This document shows, one piece after another, positions 47,691 to 60,478 of a stretch of DNA of 64,000 bases. The notes under the pieces were generated by a model, which had not been told where the DNA came from, ran no database searches, and worked only from the letters and a program-made list of their open reading frames with translations. The translations under genes were made by a program, and so were the position numbers. Every line of letters starts with the position of its first letter. Within the stretch, counting starts at the first letter, position 1. Origin of the DNA: Cercozoa sp. M6MM (Eukaryota; Endomyxa: Ascetosporea); assembly GCA_040357565.1 (NCBI GenBank), contig JBDODJ010000011.1. One strand, given 5' to 3'.

Positions 47691-48433
47691 CGCCTGTCGA
47701 CGTCACTAAACTTGACGTGCGCACGCGCGTGGCTTTCGGTTTCTTTTTATTCTCGTTCATTTTTCGTGCGGTGCGGTGCCATCATCGCATATCTCGCGAT
47801 GCATGCGATGTACCGTACGAGCGAACGCGAGGCAGAAGATACCAGATACTGGTTCATACAGCCAGCGCTAGATGCAGTACCGCACGGATGACCCCCCCCC
47901 CGAAGGCTTTAAGTTCCATTATTAGATGCCGTACGATACTGAGGTTACGGTACTGCGCTGTAGTGTAGTGCCACAGTAAAGTTCGGCAGTAGTCACGGTC
48001 GGGTACCATATAAAAACGCCACGCAACTGATCATGACCGCATATTCGTGAGCGAGCGGCAGGTGCAGTAAACTTAGAGTCGGTATGCTATCGTACGTGTA
48101 CACACGCACGCGGGCGTTGAGGTAACATGGCAGCTAGTGCAGTACCACGCGTTAAGTTCCTTCGCGTCCTTGCTTCAGCGAGATGGCAGTTGCAAAGAAG
48201 TCGACCGTGTCGCGCCAGTGCTGCCAGTCTTTGTGCTCGATGCATCCTGCGAGAGTGACTGAGACGCATCGCCTGTGAGCACGTCCATGGCAGCACTGAG
48301 TTCTCGCTCGCTCGTGACCGAGATTCGTCGTGTATCAGCCGTGGCAGTTGTCGCGTCGTCGTCCCCACCCGTGCAGTAGACCAACCCGAGGTTGCCCTGC
48401 AGAACTACAATGCCGTCAAAGTAGCAGCTAAAT
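47691..48433. other. Convergent intergenic region
   Basis: Lies between the 3' ends of two convergent genes. A C-homopolymer run is at about 47892-47901. Short open frames on the minus strand (48087-48450) show no recognised motif and could be an additional 3' exon of the axonemal protein. Confidence 0.35.
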
Positions 48434-49955
48434 CTACTGTACCACAGCATTGAGTGGCCGCAGTTCAGTTCTGTCCGTGGCTTTGCTGCTTCGAGGTGTG
48501 TAGTTCGCTTGTGCGAAAATACCTTGGCGCGGCAAAACGCGCGAGCCTCGTCGTTGTTCGATTGGTTTCGCCTCCATCTTGGTCTTTGGCTTTATCTGTC
48601 TTGCTGCTCCTCGACGCTTTTGCCCGTTAGCGTTCAGCAACGCCGCTTCAGTTCGATACAATAGCTTGAGTTTTTCCAACTCATGAACTCGGCACTGTCA
48701 AGAACAAATACAGGACTTGCACTTGAGTCACAATGCACAATTAACTCCCTAAATGTGTGCCTACCACGACATTATCGGACACGTCAAAGAAAGCTGTTCG
48801 CACTTCGTCTTTCTGCGAAGAACGCAGGTCGGTGGCTAAATGTGTCCAATGTTTGAAACCCAAATCAACAAGCTGAAGGAGAGAGTTGTACCTCGGACAG
48901 ACCGAAGCGTACGCGTGTTGGGAGGGTACGACCGTGCAACCAGACCGTTGACGGAAGTGGCGGCGGATACGAGATTCGCGAAGCGTTGCTCGTCGGCGCG
49001 TTTGTCTTTCTCGGCAATGGCGAGCGCTTTGTTCAACTCCTTGTGCGACTGCGCGACATCAAGAATCTGCGTCTTCAGTTTCGAAATCTCGCTGTGCAGC
49101 GCGTCGCGTTTTTCCTGCGTGCTGGCGCTTCTTTGAGGCGACTTGGAGGCAATCTCTTTCGTCAGAGCTGAGAGCTGCCGTTCTTCGTTGATGAGATTGA
49201 CGATGGAATCCGTGATCTTCTTGGCATAGTCAATCACGTCGTCGGGCGTTGCGAACTTTGATTGCTGCTGCACGAGTCGCTCCATGAAGCGGTGGTACCG
49301 CGACCAGCGCCTGAGACGCCGACTCATCCTGCGTCGCAGTCTTCGTGCATCTCTCATCTCCTGCGACAGCTCGCCCACCTCACTGCGCATCGTGGCGATC
49401 TCCTGCGAGATTTCGCCGATCGCACGTTCATTCCGCGTGCGTTGCTTTTGCGCCTCCAGAATGTAGCGCTCAAAACTGCAATGCAGATTCAATTTTGAGT
49501 GAGTCAATGCTTAGGCGGCCAACTGACTTAAAAAGCTCTGAAGCTGTTGCAGTTTCAGTTTTATACCTTGCTCGATGTAGATCAAACTGCTTGCGTTTTT
49601 GATCGAGTGCTGCTCGGCGCTGTTCAAGCAGTTTCATGCGCTCGGCGTGAGCTTTTCGTCCGTCGTGCAGCTTTTCACCGACAAGGCGCAATTCGCGTCG
49701 TCGCACTTGCAGAGCCGTCTCCTGGTAAGCGTCGTCGTCAGTTTTCACTAGCGCTTGCCAGTCATCAACATTCAAGCCTTCTTCTTCTTCGATCGCTTGC
49801 GTCAGAAAGGCATGTTGTTGTGCTTTGGGCTAAGCAAAATCAGTTGAGTTCAGTTGTGTATGTTCACTCAGTTAAACAATTTGGTGCTTTCACAAGATAA
49901 CTGGTACCATTTCGCCCTTCAGCTCTCCGTCTGCGACTTTTTCTGAGTATTCCAT
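48434..49955 (-). CDS. DUF4200 coiled-coil axonemal protein (CFAP73/CFAP100/CCDC42 type)
   Basis: Minus-strand exons from MEYSEKVADGELKGEM (ATG at 49955) through HAFLTQAIEEEEGLNVDDWQ to a long coiled coil: RRRELRLVGEKLHDGRKAHA, RAALDQKRKQFDLH, FERYILEAQKQRTRNERAIG, EIATMRSEVGELSQEMRDA and RYHRFMERLVQQQSKFATPD, followed by VIDYAKKITDSIVNLINEER. This is the DUF4200 pattern: R..EL..+...L.......f..F + E...KR.RA, later YhxFlexV...s.eF......v..RY..L. Members such as CFAP73, CFAP100 and CCDC42 are inner-arm-dynein or centriole/axoneme proteins. The exact orthologue is not resolved. C-terminal exons (HELEKLKLLYRTEAAL and a basic tail) end at 48434. Its presence implies motile cilia. Confidence 0.75.
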
Positions 49956-50124
49956 GCTTAAAGCACTCCATTTGGACGGCGTGGTTGTTTAAATGGCGCA
50001 CTTTTGGTAAAACACGGTATCCGCGCGTCGCTTGATGAAATACCGGTAAAAAGTACTGCCAGGTACGAAGCGTGAACACTCTGTCTAAGTCTCGTCTCTA
50101 GATCTGAGGAATCGAGGTTAGACC

Positions 50125-52215
50125 ATGCAGCATCAACTGCTTCTTTGTGACCGACACGCTAGTGTGGAGCGGTTCACGTCGATTTTACTTGACGAAAAAA
50201 GGTAAAGTTCCATCACGGCTGCTGAAAGTAGCCAAACTTGTCGGTCGTATGCAGCGTTCCCTTTCAACGCTCCCATTCACTGTGTGCACAGGAAAGAAAC
50301 TGCACAGTTGGCTGAGGTGATTGATCTCAGCGGCAATGCAGCGAACAGTCAGAGTGTCGTCACAGCGTTGGGCGAGTTGCTTCGCGAAGCGACTCGAGTT
50401 CGCGTGCTTCGAATGCAAGAGATGTCGCTGCATTGTCTAGATTGCCTGGAGGGTCTTCGTTTAGCGTCTTCACTCGAAAGTGTCGATCTGTCAAACAACA
50501 GCATCGAGTCGCTCGATGGACTGATGCCGGTGCTCCAGTCCAACAGATCACCGACTGCGAGAACTCTCCACGTCGACCTGCGCTTTAACGCAATCTCCGT
50601 GCCAGCACTCGAGCACTTTCTCCGTCGACTCGAACAAAGCACACTCCGGTTTTCTCGTTTCGTTACGATCGATGTTTCCGCAAATGGCTTGCCTCCGCCG
50701 ATGCAGCGAAAACTGAATCAGACACTTCAAAACCTGCACACCGGATCGACACATCAAGCGAAACCAACCGTTGGAACAGAAGAGGAGAAGCAAAATTCAA
50801 TGCTTGAAAAGCCTAAAATGTCGAAAGTAGACTTTAGCGACATTCACGAGCGTACGTTGATGCCACCGGACGAGTTGGAAACGCACCTTTCAAACGCGAA
50901 CTTGCGACTTGAAATCACGCGAGTCCGACAGCGCAACAAATCGCTCGAATACACGCTGACACAGCAGTCGCAAACTGAGCAACAACTGCGCGCACAGTGC
51001 GAAGAAAGTGACCGACGTTTGTCGACGCAGAAAGGTGCTTTCGAACTCCGACTGAACGTACTGACGCGAAAGTTGCACGAAACTCAAGAAAATCTCTCAA
51101 CTGAGTCGTCGAGGTCAGTTGTCTTTTGTGCTTTCAGTTGCCCAAAATGATGTCCAAAGGTTTACAGCATTCTGCAATGATGTCCATAGGTTTAAAGCAC
51201 AACGAGAAGAAGCAAAAAAGAAGAGGATAGAGTTAACCAAACGCGTACACGAACTGGAAGCACAGAATGAAAGCGCCGAAGGTGACAAGCAAAATGCGGT
51301 GCAAACGGTTCGTATTGAACTCGAGAACAAAATGAGTGATCTTAAAAGATCAAAGGTACTGTCAGTGTTTTCTAAAACAGTTTATGGATGCGAAACAAGC
51401 TGGTGAATTGTTTCTTTTTGAAGCTAAAGCTTGAAGAAGAGCTGGTTAACTTCCAACACAGAGAAACTGAACTAAAAGAGAAACTGCACGAAGCAAACGC
51501 AGTCGCTGCCGGTTTGCGTGCGAGCGTCGTTGAAAAGTCCAAAAGCGCGCAGGCAAAGGACGAGGAACTTGAAGCAGCATCGCTCAAGCAGCGTCAACTG
51601 ACAGTGGAATGCGACAAACTAAAGCACAAACTGAAGCAACAAACGCTGCTGAACCAGAAGCGAGAAGCACAGGCACGCCAACTCGAGAGCGAAATCGAAT
51701 CGCGTACGACTGAGCTTGAGTTGTCGCGTCAGAAGGCGAAACAACTCGAGCAAGAACTCGACCAGTCTCGACTTTCTGCGCGAAAGCAGCGACACCAGCT
51801 TGAGGCTCGACTCGCCGAGCAGCTCGAGGACGCGCAACGCAGCGCGCGACGCGCTCGAAAACTGCAGCTCGAGTGTTCTAACCTGGTATAGTACATCACT
51901 TTTGCATTAACAATTGAGCCTTAACGAGGTGCCTGCATGCATGCGCAGAGAGCGAAAGTGCACGAAGCGGTCCGAACCCTCACCGGCGGTTCTTCCACCG
52001 TCCCTCGTGATCGCTCGCCATCTCCTGCGGTGACACCGCAGAAACCGAAAGAACCGCGACTGCAAGTGCCAAAAGTCCGTCAGCGACTCAAGGTTTCTGC
52101 TGGGAGCGCCCAAAGTGTCAGCACCTCCGTTCTAGACGACTCGGACGATAGCCTTGATGCTACTAAATATAGTATCGGCTCCGACACGGGGAGCTCTATC
52201 GAGATTATCGTTTAG
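50125..52215 (+). CDS. Leucine-rich repeat and coiled-coil protein
   Basis: The start MQHQLLLCDRHASVERFTSI (50125-50201) splices to a long exon from 50292. Leucine-rich repeats come first: EVIDLSGNAANSQSVVTALG, LRMQEMSLHCLDCLEGLRL, LESVDLSNNSIESLDGLMPV, LHVDLRFNAISVPALEHFL and FVTIDVSANGLPPPMQRKL. Then a linker and about 250 residues of charged coiled coil follow (LRLEITRVRQRNKSLEYTLT, KKKRIELTKRVHELEAQNES, RQLTVECDKLKHKLKQQTLL, LELSRQKAKQLEQELDQSRL). The C-terminal tail is Ser/Pro-rich and acidic, ending IGSDTGSSIEIIV at TAG. This layout (N-terminal LRRs, long coiled coil) is seen in cilia and centrosome proteins such as the CEP78 or LRRC45 type. The specific identity is inference. Confidence 0.75.
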
Positions 52216-52379
52216 CTTAGTTCAAGAGACTACAGAGATAAAAGCTGTGTGCAGCTGTGAACTACTCACACCAACAAAAGCACTCAAGCTCAAGGTCATA
52301 CTGTAAGTTTACTGTAAATTTACAGTGTCATGATCTCTCCTTTTAAATTTAAAATATAGTGGTTGGGGGCAGTAAATTG

Positions 52380-54257
52380 TCAGACGCCACCGGATTTTTC
52401 ATTGAAGGGCTCGTGGGCATCCTCTCCATCTATCATTGGGTTTGACTGGTACTGCATTCGATCATTGAGCATGTCGTGACGGGCACCAACGACAACGGCA
52501 ACTGCCGGCGCTGACCAAGGGGTGACTGCGACGGTGGGCATATTTGATGGGCTCGACTCGTGACCTTCTAGAGATACGTTGAACAACTGCTGTGGCGATA
52601 CTTCTCTGCCGGTGAACATGTGCTGCAAGACCCTTCTCAGTGAGTTGTTGGTCAGCACATAGACGCACGCATTGACACCACCTTGAGACGGTGTGAGAAT
52701 GCAAAACAAAATTCCTATCAAAAAGGGAACATTTTCTCTGAAGTCGCAGCTTAAAAGTAAAGTACCTCTTAACCAAAATGGTGGTTCATACTCCCAGAAT
52801 TCCTACCAAGAGTAGAACATGTGAGTATTAAAAGAGATAAAGTCCAGTAATGATAAATTTGCCATGGTTCTGACTGTCACTGTTGCACTCAAACTAATGA
52901 AGTCTGTGAATACGATCCAGAACAGTTTCTTTGCCACTAAGGATGCAACTGAACTGCAACTGAAACAATATACTGTAGTTTCTACAATGTACCAGTGATG
53001 AGATCAGCGTGCTGGTATCGCTTCGCCCGTGCCACTAGTATTTTCATCGATTGCAAATTGTGGCGATGTGCGTATCAATACATGCAGAGATAATCTTACG
53101 TGTATGAACGCGTAAAGGAGTATATTTAGTTTTACCTTTGATAAACGCCACAAGGCATACAACATCGCAAACGTACGCAGCATAGACCCACCTTTGAACA
53201 AAAGAAAGAGTTACAAATGGGAATGATACAGCGATCCCCGTAAATGGAGTGGCGATACCAAAAGTAAAACGCTTGTTGAAAAACTGTGTTTTGGACCCAG
53301 CAATGAAGTTGAACCGTCCCAATTGAACCGGAGAGCAGCATTCCAGTTGCGCAGGTGATACCGATAACCCAAACCTAATTGCGGAACACAACGGCGGGAA
53401 TGCGGGAAGAACACAACTGCAAAGTCTAGAAACTGAAATCAAACTTGATTAAAAAAGGTGTCGATACCGCAATGAGAAAAAAGTGGTATCGCTTTCGGTC
53501 GTTCGAGTGCGCAAGAGGCCAGTTCACCATTCGAAACATCTCATACGCCATACAACTAAATTTTACCACGGGATATGTTAATTGACAGTCGCGGTTAATA
53601 ACCAGCAGCTGGCGACTAGGTGCATATAAATTTACCTTGTCCAAAGCACCGAGATGACAGATCTATTTTTACATTAAGACAGTATCCAACTGAATAGATT
53701 TTCTTCAACTTAAGCCAAATAGCGCATGGAAAATTCAAAATGTTACAGCGTGAAACAACTGGACTGCATCGTACAAAAAGGTTCCAAGTTCCCGTCGTCT
53801 CGATGATCACTCGTAAATATTGGCCCCCATACCCAACTGACAAACAACGAAAGCAAAGATGCGGCGGGCATTCCGACCAATACAGTCAATTTACACAGAA
53901 GAAACAGCGGATCAAATGAACAAGAAACCGGCGCTACCCTATCGATGGAAAGAGATCGAAAAAGGCGTTAATCAAGAGCATTTTCATCTGTCCCAGAGTG
54001 AACAGAAAGGAGCTGTGGTATGCGTTCGCTGAAATCATATCCCAAAGTACCACTATACTTCTTTTGTGGAGCCATGAATATCGAAGGTAAATGTAAATTA
54101 TGAAGAGCGACAAAAGAAGTGAGACGCCACCAACGGAGCCACCTATTATGTGGAGCAGGCGGTCGTGACTGTCTGCAACAAAACAAAAACAAAAAAAAAC
54201 TGAACAGAAGCTGAAAAAGTCAATGTGGTTCTTGCCTATGTATCCTGTAAATCCCAT
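52380..54257 (-). CDS. Seven-transmembrane receptor, cAMP-receptor-like
   Basis: Minus-strand exons from a very short N-terminus, MGFTGYI, joined by an apparent GC-AG intron to DSHDRLLHIIGGSVGGVSLL and SLFIIYIYLRYSW (TM1), then IVVLWDMISANAYHSSFLF (TM2). Next come FSCMAYEMFRMVNWPLAHSN and a region with HFFLIAVS (TM3/4 side), VWVIGITCATGMLLSGSIG with LHCWVQNTVFQQAFYFWY (TM4 to TM5 with the Cys-Trp in the extracellular loop), RWVYAAYVCDVVCLVAFIK, and a last TM FLIGILFCILTPSQGGVNAC with VYVLTNNSLRRVLQ. The short N-terminus, CW motif and TPSQGG-N end resemble Dictyostelium-type cAMP receptors and GPR157-like receptors. A Ser/Asp-rich cytoplasmic tail ends at 52380. Several middle exon borders are approximate. 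Confidence 0.6.
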
Positions 54258-54809
54258 TTGAATGTGTCTACAGTGCACGAGATCATGCAACCTACGGTAC
54301 GCATGTGCTCGCAACTCGCTGTCTGACACCGGGTCAGCACTACTGTAGGCTCTTCCGCGCGGTCGGTGCCTGTCAACCTGCTACAAGCCACTGTAGCTTT
54401 GAACAAATATGTCAGGAGTTGAGCTCAAACTGACAGGCGAAGTTGAGGTTAGCACTTAGCAGATACAGTACAATACGAAGCACCGCGGTTATATTTTACA
54501 GAAAATTACCATGACAGAACTGCAGTGACAGCCAAGGTGCATCATTGTAATGTAATTTACTGAGTGTACTACTAATCAAGGGATCAGGTACGTGCGACTA
54601 ATGGCCGGACAGAGATACAAGCAGCAACGGCAAACATCGCTTCAGCGCTTATCGCTGCTTGTTCGTGCTACAGGTCGACACAGCATGTCTCATAAACAGG
54701 CAGTGTAAGTTTAGGTGAGTAATCATGCATAGCAGACTTACAAAGCCTGGAAGAAAGCGAACGAAGACCCGAACCTTCAAGAGTGAGTACCGAAGCTGCA
54801 CATGCGCGA
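54258..54809. other. Upstream region of the 7TM receptor
   Basis: No recognised gene between the receptor start and the 3' end of the next minus-strand gene. Confidence 0.35.
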
Positions 54810-55774
54810 CTACAGCTCTGTTTGCTGCAAAAGACAATCACCATTAAAGCTCACTGCTTCTTTCTGCTCGCCGTTGATGCGTTCTGTACCACCAGTGGAT
54901 TCGACGAGAAACAGCGGAGAGCAGCCGTGTTTTTCGAAACTAGGCCGCAGACGCGCGACCATATTTTCGTTGCCGTTTCGTTCTTGCGACACTTCCAATG
55001 TGCTGCTGCTCGTCCGAGTGATAACCTGTAGCGAGAGTCGAAGTGAACTCGGTTGAAAATCGAAAACAAAAAATAACGTACACAGATCGGTAAAGAGTCG
55101 GCTTTTTGATTATCGCCATCGTCGCTAAAGCTGTCGGGAAATAGCGAGTCGTGAGATTGTCGGCGCAGGTACCATCGGCCCAAATGTTGCATGTTTCCAC
55201 CTGTAGAGGCAAGCTGTGCTGTGAACTTCTTTACATAGCATGCTTCAATCAATCGGTACCCTGGGTGGTAAGAACAAGGTTTGGTGTAATCTGCACAGTG
55301 CTTGCGAGGAAACCAACGTCTGGCTTTGTCGGAGGGTACTGTCAGCAGAAAGGTGAATTTGTAACGAGCACAGTACTGTTATTGCCAACAACTTTGAATG
55401 AAAAAAGAAACCAGCAAGCGCCGGTTTTCATCCGCTGTGTTATACTGAGTCCCAGTCTTTGTGCTTTCGCTGCCTGGGCGAGAAGGAATGTAGCAGTCCG
55501 TAGGCAGTGAGTGGAGTGTAAGGTGACACCCATTGAAGCGACAAACGAATCCTACCACACACACACACATACAAACACATACACATACACATACAGACAT
55601 ACTACGGTACTGTAAGTTACTAAATTTAGTACCTTGCATCGTAGAATCGCTCACGTCGGTCCATGAATTAAACGACAGTGTTTCGTACTCAGCATCTGGC
55701 GCCCGACTCGAGGCATCCCCGAAGCGAGGAATTGCTTCACCGCATTTCGCCCAGAGCCACTGTAGCATCTTTGA
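54810..55774 (-). CDS. Small unrecognised protein
   Basis: Minus-strand exons: MLQWLWAKCGEAIPRFGDAS with AEYETLSFNSWTDVSDSTMQ (ending at GTACTA), then GGNMQHLGRWYLRRQSHDSL with PDSFSDDGDNQKADSLPI, then ITRTSSSTLEVSQERNGNEN with FEKHGCSPLFLVESTGGTER and a last stretch ending LLQQTEL. About 170 residues, Ser/Asn/Asp-rich and probably partly disordered. No family recognised. An exon in the CA-repeat intron between 55260 and 55640 may be missing. Confidence 0.45.
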
Positions 55775-57011
55775 TTGTCGACACTTGAGCCTGCAGCTTC
55801 TAAAACTACCGAAGAGCAGATTATTTATTTGCAAAATGAGTGACCGACCGGAGTGGCGTTTCTCCAACATATCTTATTCTGGACCCGTCGCACTTCGGAC
55901 TTCTTAAACTAAACTTGTGGCTGTATCGTTGCCGCGATTCTCAATGCATGCTGTACCGTCAAAGCCAGTGATTGTCGGACGAGTGCAAAAATGCAGGAGT
56001 GCTGGGACTTCTTTCATAGCACTCGACCGGATAGGACTAGTGTCACGGTATTATTTACCGCACAGTACCGTCGGTAGACACAGTAAATTTAGAACAAACT
56101 GCAGTACTTGTCGACGATAAACAGCATAGTAGCTACTGTACATAATATCGTCTGAGTTTTCTTCGGTTCACGTTCAGTGCGGCGCTACGATCACACCTTT
56201 GCAGTTTCGGCAGCCTTCGAAGACACGTCTTCGATCTCGACTCGGGGAGTCTCGAAGTCAAGAGCTAGCAGCTTGGCGGCAGCCTGCGACGTCGTCAGTC
56301 TGTGCGCGCCACCGCGGCAAACAGATCCAACGACACAGCAACAAGGAACCTTGCACCGCATTAGAGTCCACAGCAACGAGGGTCAAACAGCTAGATATGA
56401 AGTCATGCACAGCGAGGGCTGAAGCTGCGCTGAAATCCGTGTGGCGCCTTCCGGACCAGCTCGCAGCGCGCACGAAAAAATAAGGTCGTGCGCCAGAAAT
56501 AGTCAGCGCCGCGTTTCTCCACATTGTGTGACACTGGCTCCGCGCGGATCTGACATCTCACACACTGCCAAACCTGTTCTAGCATCTAATCGTTGTCGCT
56601 GCGCTCGAACCAAAACCGATCAAAAGTTGGAACCAGTCGACCAAATTTCAGTTGCTAGACTTAGTGCACGCAGCCTGCACTGGCAGTGATGGCCGAGCGA
56701 GCGCTTTACGCCCGCCCGACACGGCCGTGACTGCCCGGCAGGCTGCTTAGGCTGTCACGATCACGACTTTTCACTCGGTCCGGTCGACACGCACGCCGGC
56801 CTTGCACTGGATTAAGGCAACACTTGATCCGACGTTAAGGTGACTTGGTGGATTCCCTGGGGGTCTGGATCTTGCGTTGGACAAAGGAGGCAGATCTTGA
56901 AACCAAGAAAAGCTGTCAGTTCTTGACTTGTCACTTGATTCTTCAACTGTCTTTCGTGCGCGCGTATGTTACTCTCGTTCTCTCGATCTCCTGTGCAAAG
57001 CCAAGACTCGA
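55775..57011. other. Intergenic region holding a dispersed repeat
   Basis: Over 1.2 kb between two minus-strand genes. Apart from the dispersed repeat copy B, I see no convincing exon. Short open frames occur on both strands without motifs. Confidence 0.4.
56320..56594 (+). repeat. Dispersed repeat, copy B
   Basis: Related to 11590-11806 in the same orientation through ordered blocks: GCAT..GAGTCCA.AGCAACGAGGGTCAAACAG, CTAGATAT, CTTCCGGAC, ACTGGCTCCGCGCGGATC and CTAGCATCTAAT. It is longer than copy A by insertions. It has no coding capacity. Confidence 0.7.
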
Positions 57012-58032
57012 CTAATGGCGACGCGAGCTACGACTGCGACGACGCGGACGCGATCTGCGCAAACAAACGAATGTGAAGCCACGAGAGTTTATATTTTGAA
57101 TTAAGATAGCGCACTTGCTGCGACGGCCGCGCGAGCGCGAACGTCTGTACACACAAACATACATACACAGATACAGAGATACAAACACGTCGAGAGTAAA
57201 CAGCTTGAGATTTCTCATTGTATCAAGTTTTTCGTTTTTCGTTAGTGTTACCTGTCGCGACGCGAGCGCGAGGGAGAGCTACAGGACGGGAGAATAAAAC
57301 CAGCTGAAGCAACGCACAGACAACACAGCGGCCAAACACACAATGCAACAGCGGAAAGAAAGGCACCGGTTGCGACGACGCGAGCGCGAGCGGCGGTCAC
57401 GGCGACTGCGACTGCGCGAGCGATGACGACTGCGCGAGCGACGACGACTACGCGAGCGACGGCGGCTGCAAAAGGCTTCTTAGTTATCACACACACGCGC
57501 GCCACATGTGCCTTGAACATAAAGGTACCTGCGCGAACGCGAACGCGAGCGGGAGCTACCGGAAGCACAGCCACGGATACACAGACATAGATACGTACAT
57601 ACACAGACATAGACAGACAGGAAGTGCTACCGGTCACGGCGCCGCATCTGATCGCTCGTTCGGCGGTTACCCTTGGCGATTTCGAGGCGCAAACGGTTTC
57701 CTTCGAGCGTGGACTCATCACTGCAAAGAACACAGCTCACTTACATAGCCTTTTATCGATTCCAAATGGAAGACGAAAAGGTACAGCTCATCGACGGCCT
57801 TGCGAGCATCGTCCTCAGACACCATTTCGACAAAGGCAATGCCCTTGCGGCGACCCGAGTAGAAGTCCTTGGGGACTGCGAAACGTGAGTAAAGCACACC
57901 AAAAACACGCCAGCCCCATTAAGGTGCAAAAGTACTGTAGACGTCCTTGACTTCGCCGACTTTTGAGAAGTGCTTCTCCAGATCCGACGCCTGGACGCTA
58001 TCGGCCACGCCGCGCATAAAAATCGACGTCAT
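57012..58032 (-). CDS. SR-family splicing factor (RRM plus RS domain)
   Basis: From MTSIFMRGVADSVQASDLEK (ATG at 58032) the exons give an RNA-recognition motif: IFMRGVADSV (RNP2), LEKHFSKVGEVKDVYS, then GRRKGIAFVEMVSEDDARKA (RNP1 with KGIAFVEM), then LEGNRLRLEIAKGNRR. A long Arg/Ser domain follows, split over several exons (SRRRSRSRRRSRSRHR, RDRRSRSRRRNR) and ending RRSRSSRRH at TAG 57012. SR proteins bind exonic enhancers and recruit spliceosome components through the RS domain. The many small introns inside the RS domain are repeat-rich. The fly/human orthologue (SRSF2/8/10 or TRA2 type) is not resolved. Confidence 0.85.
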
Positions 58033-58547
58033 CTGAACGTGTACACTAAAATTATACAGTCCAAGGCAACGGCCAAACCCCACGAGTCGCAAAACACACC
58101 AGATTGTCCACAAGCTTGAGCAAAATGTGGAACCAGAAACCAGCGTGAAGCACCTGCCCTATAGTAGCACACAATCACTGCCCGCTGGGACGTCGGCACA
58201 CCAGGCCCAGGCTCAATTTATTTAATATTTAGGAAAACGGTGTTCAGGAACGCTCCGGGTCACATCGAGCCCGGTCAGACGAAACACACCCAAAAACAAC
58301 GGACAGGCTGAGAGTGTCGAACGGCGCCACACTCGTTTCCAACGCCAGTAGCTCGGCTAGGCCTCTCTGGCGACTGTGGGAGTGGAGTCGGCTGCCATCA
58401 AAGGTCTGTGTTCGTGGTGTTTCAGCGAACGAAGTGTGTTTGGCGTTGATTGAGTGGAGCTTCTTCGTGGCGCTACAGCTCGCTCCGCGTTGCTACTTCG
58501 TGTCGTGCTGGGGCAGACACTTCCTCGCTTGCTCGTTGTGTTGTGAG
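58033..58547. other. Divergent promoter region
   Basis: Separates the SR-factor start (58032, minus) from the LRR-kinase start (58548, plus). The plus-strand frame is open upstream of ATG 58548 to about 58314 without an earlier ATG that I favour, so the kinase start could lie slightly further upstream. Confidence 0.4.
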
Positions 58548-60367
58548 ATGGCGCAGCTCCAGCAGAACGGCACCCTGCTTGAGCAGATCGCCAATATCGA
58601 GCACATTGATTGCATTTCTGCCTCCAAGGGCGAGTGCACTAACCGCACACTTCGTCAACTGGCTGAGTACGTTGCTTCATCTCAGTCATCGGCATCAGCG
58701 TGCCACTTTGCGCACTTGCGTTTGCATTATTCCTGCAAGACTCGTCGATGATCGCTTTTCGCTGATCGCTTTTTGACAATCATTTTGCCTGTGGACCCTT
58801 TTTGGTGATCGCTCCGAAACAATCTCTCCAAGTGTCCAAATATTGCTTTAGGCAGTGAAATAGTTTATTGGGCCCAAACGTTACTTTTGGGCACTTGCAT
58901 GATTTCGGCGGTTTTTTGTTTTGTTTGTTTCGAAGAACTCTCTTGATGCATTGACCCTGTGCAGGCGACTTTCGGAAGCGCGGAACTTGAAACATGTCAG
59001 CTTCAAATTCAATGAGGAGAGCGACGGCTCTGGCGGTCCCAGCAAGCGCATGCTGCTGCAGTTGGCGGAGGCACTGTCGGCGCCGTCGTGTGTGTTCCAG
59101 CTCAAGTACCTGAAGTGCGAGGGCCTGTGGCGGCACCTCCAAGACCACAAGGGCGGCATCGTCGAAGCCTTTGCGGCCGTTGTGACGCGGCACCTAGACA
59201 CGCTGCTCTACGTGGACTTCTCGCTCAATCTGTGCCGAATGCGGCCGATCTGCAAGGCGCTGCGCGATGGCGTGAACTGTACGCTTTCGGTCCCTCTCCA
59301 GCTGTGTGTGTAGATTCGTTAACACGTTCCTTGTGGTGTGCGCAGTGGTGCAGCTCAACTTGCGGCAGAACTCGCTGGACGCAGAAAGCATGCGGCAGAT
59401 CTCGGACATTCTGCTGCTGGAGGACTGCTCACTGGTGACGCTGAACCTCACCGAGACGAGTGTCGGCGACCGCGGGTGCCACCGCTTGGCGTGTGCACTG
59501 CCGCGCAACTCGAGTCTCAAGAAACTCTCGCTCCGTGCCTGCGGCATCACGGACGCTGGCGTCGACTTTCTGTGTGACGCCTTCCGTGACACCGAAGACG
59601 GCTACACGGGCCTGACGCACCTCGACCTGTCGCACAACCATGTCGCTGTAGCCTTTTCTTTTTTCTCATCATCAAAATGTTGTGCATCAAAATGTTGTGC
59701 GCTGGTTGATTACTCCTTGTGACTAACGTGCTGTGTGCTGTGTTTTGTGAAGGAGCGTGGCATGGCGCACCTGTGGCGCATGATGACGAAAGTGGCCGGT
59801 TTTAAGCCGCGCAACGGCTTTCGCGAAGGCGAGCCGATTCTCGTCAACCTGCGAAACAACAAGGTGTGTCTCGTGTGTCCCTTGGATTGAGTTGCGTGCT
59901 TTGTATTTGGACGTGTGTGTGTTGTGTGTGTGTGTGTGTGTGTGTGCCGCAGGCAATCGATCAGTACCAGTATGGCTCGTTCCCGGAGTTGTACTCAGAA
60001 CCAGTGAAGCGCGAGTCGTGCTTTGTTCGCTCGTGCGTGGACGTGCGTCATCGGATCTCTGGAGGTACACTTGATTGCATTTTCTTTTCTTTTTGCTGAC
60101 TCGGTATGTTTTGTGCTGCTGCTGCTGCGCAGGCTCGTTCGGCGACATTTTCAGCGCGGTGGACTTCCGCACGGGCGATCAGTTCTGCATCAAGGTCGAG
60201 AAGGGCAGCAGCAGTCAGCCGCAGCTCGACTTTGAGTACCGCGTGTACGGCAGTATCAATGCCGACCTCGAGAGTGAGGCGCGCAGCATTCATCGACTCA
60301 ATGGCCTCGAGACAGACCCGATGGTAGACTCGGTGTTTGGTGTGTGTGTGTCTGTGTCTCTGTGTGT

Positions 60368-60419
<52 letters not shown>

Positions 60420-60429
60420 NNNNNNNNNN

Positions 60430-60478
<49 letters not shown>

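Noticed and set aside
57361-57470. Plus-strand translation of the RS domain region
   Set aside because: The Arg/Ser reading on the minus strand joins an RRM in frame, while the plus-strand frame is a simple mirror of the repeat.
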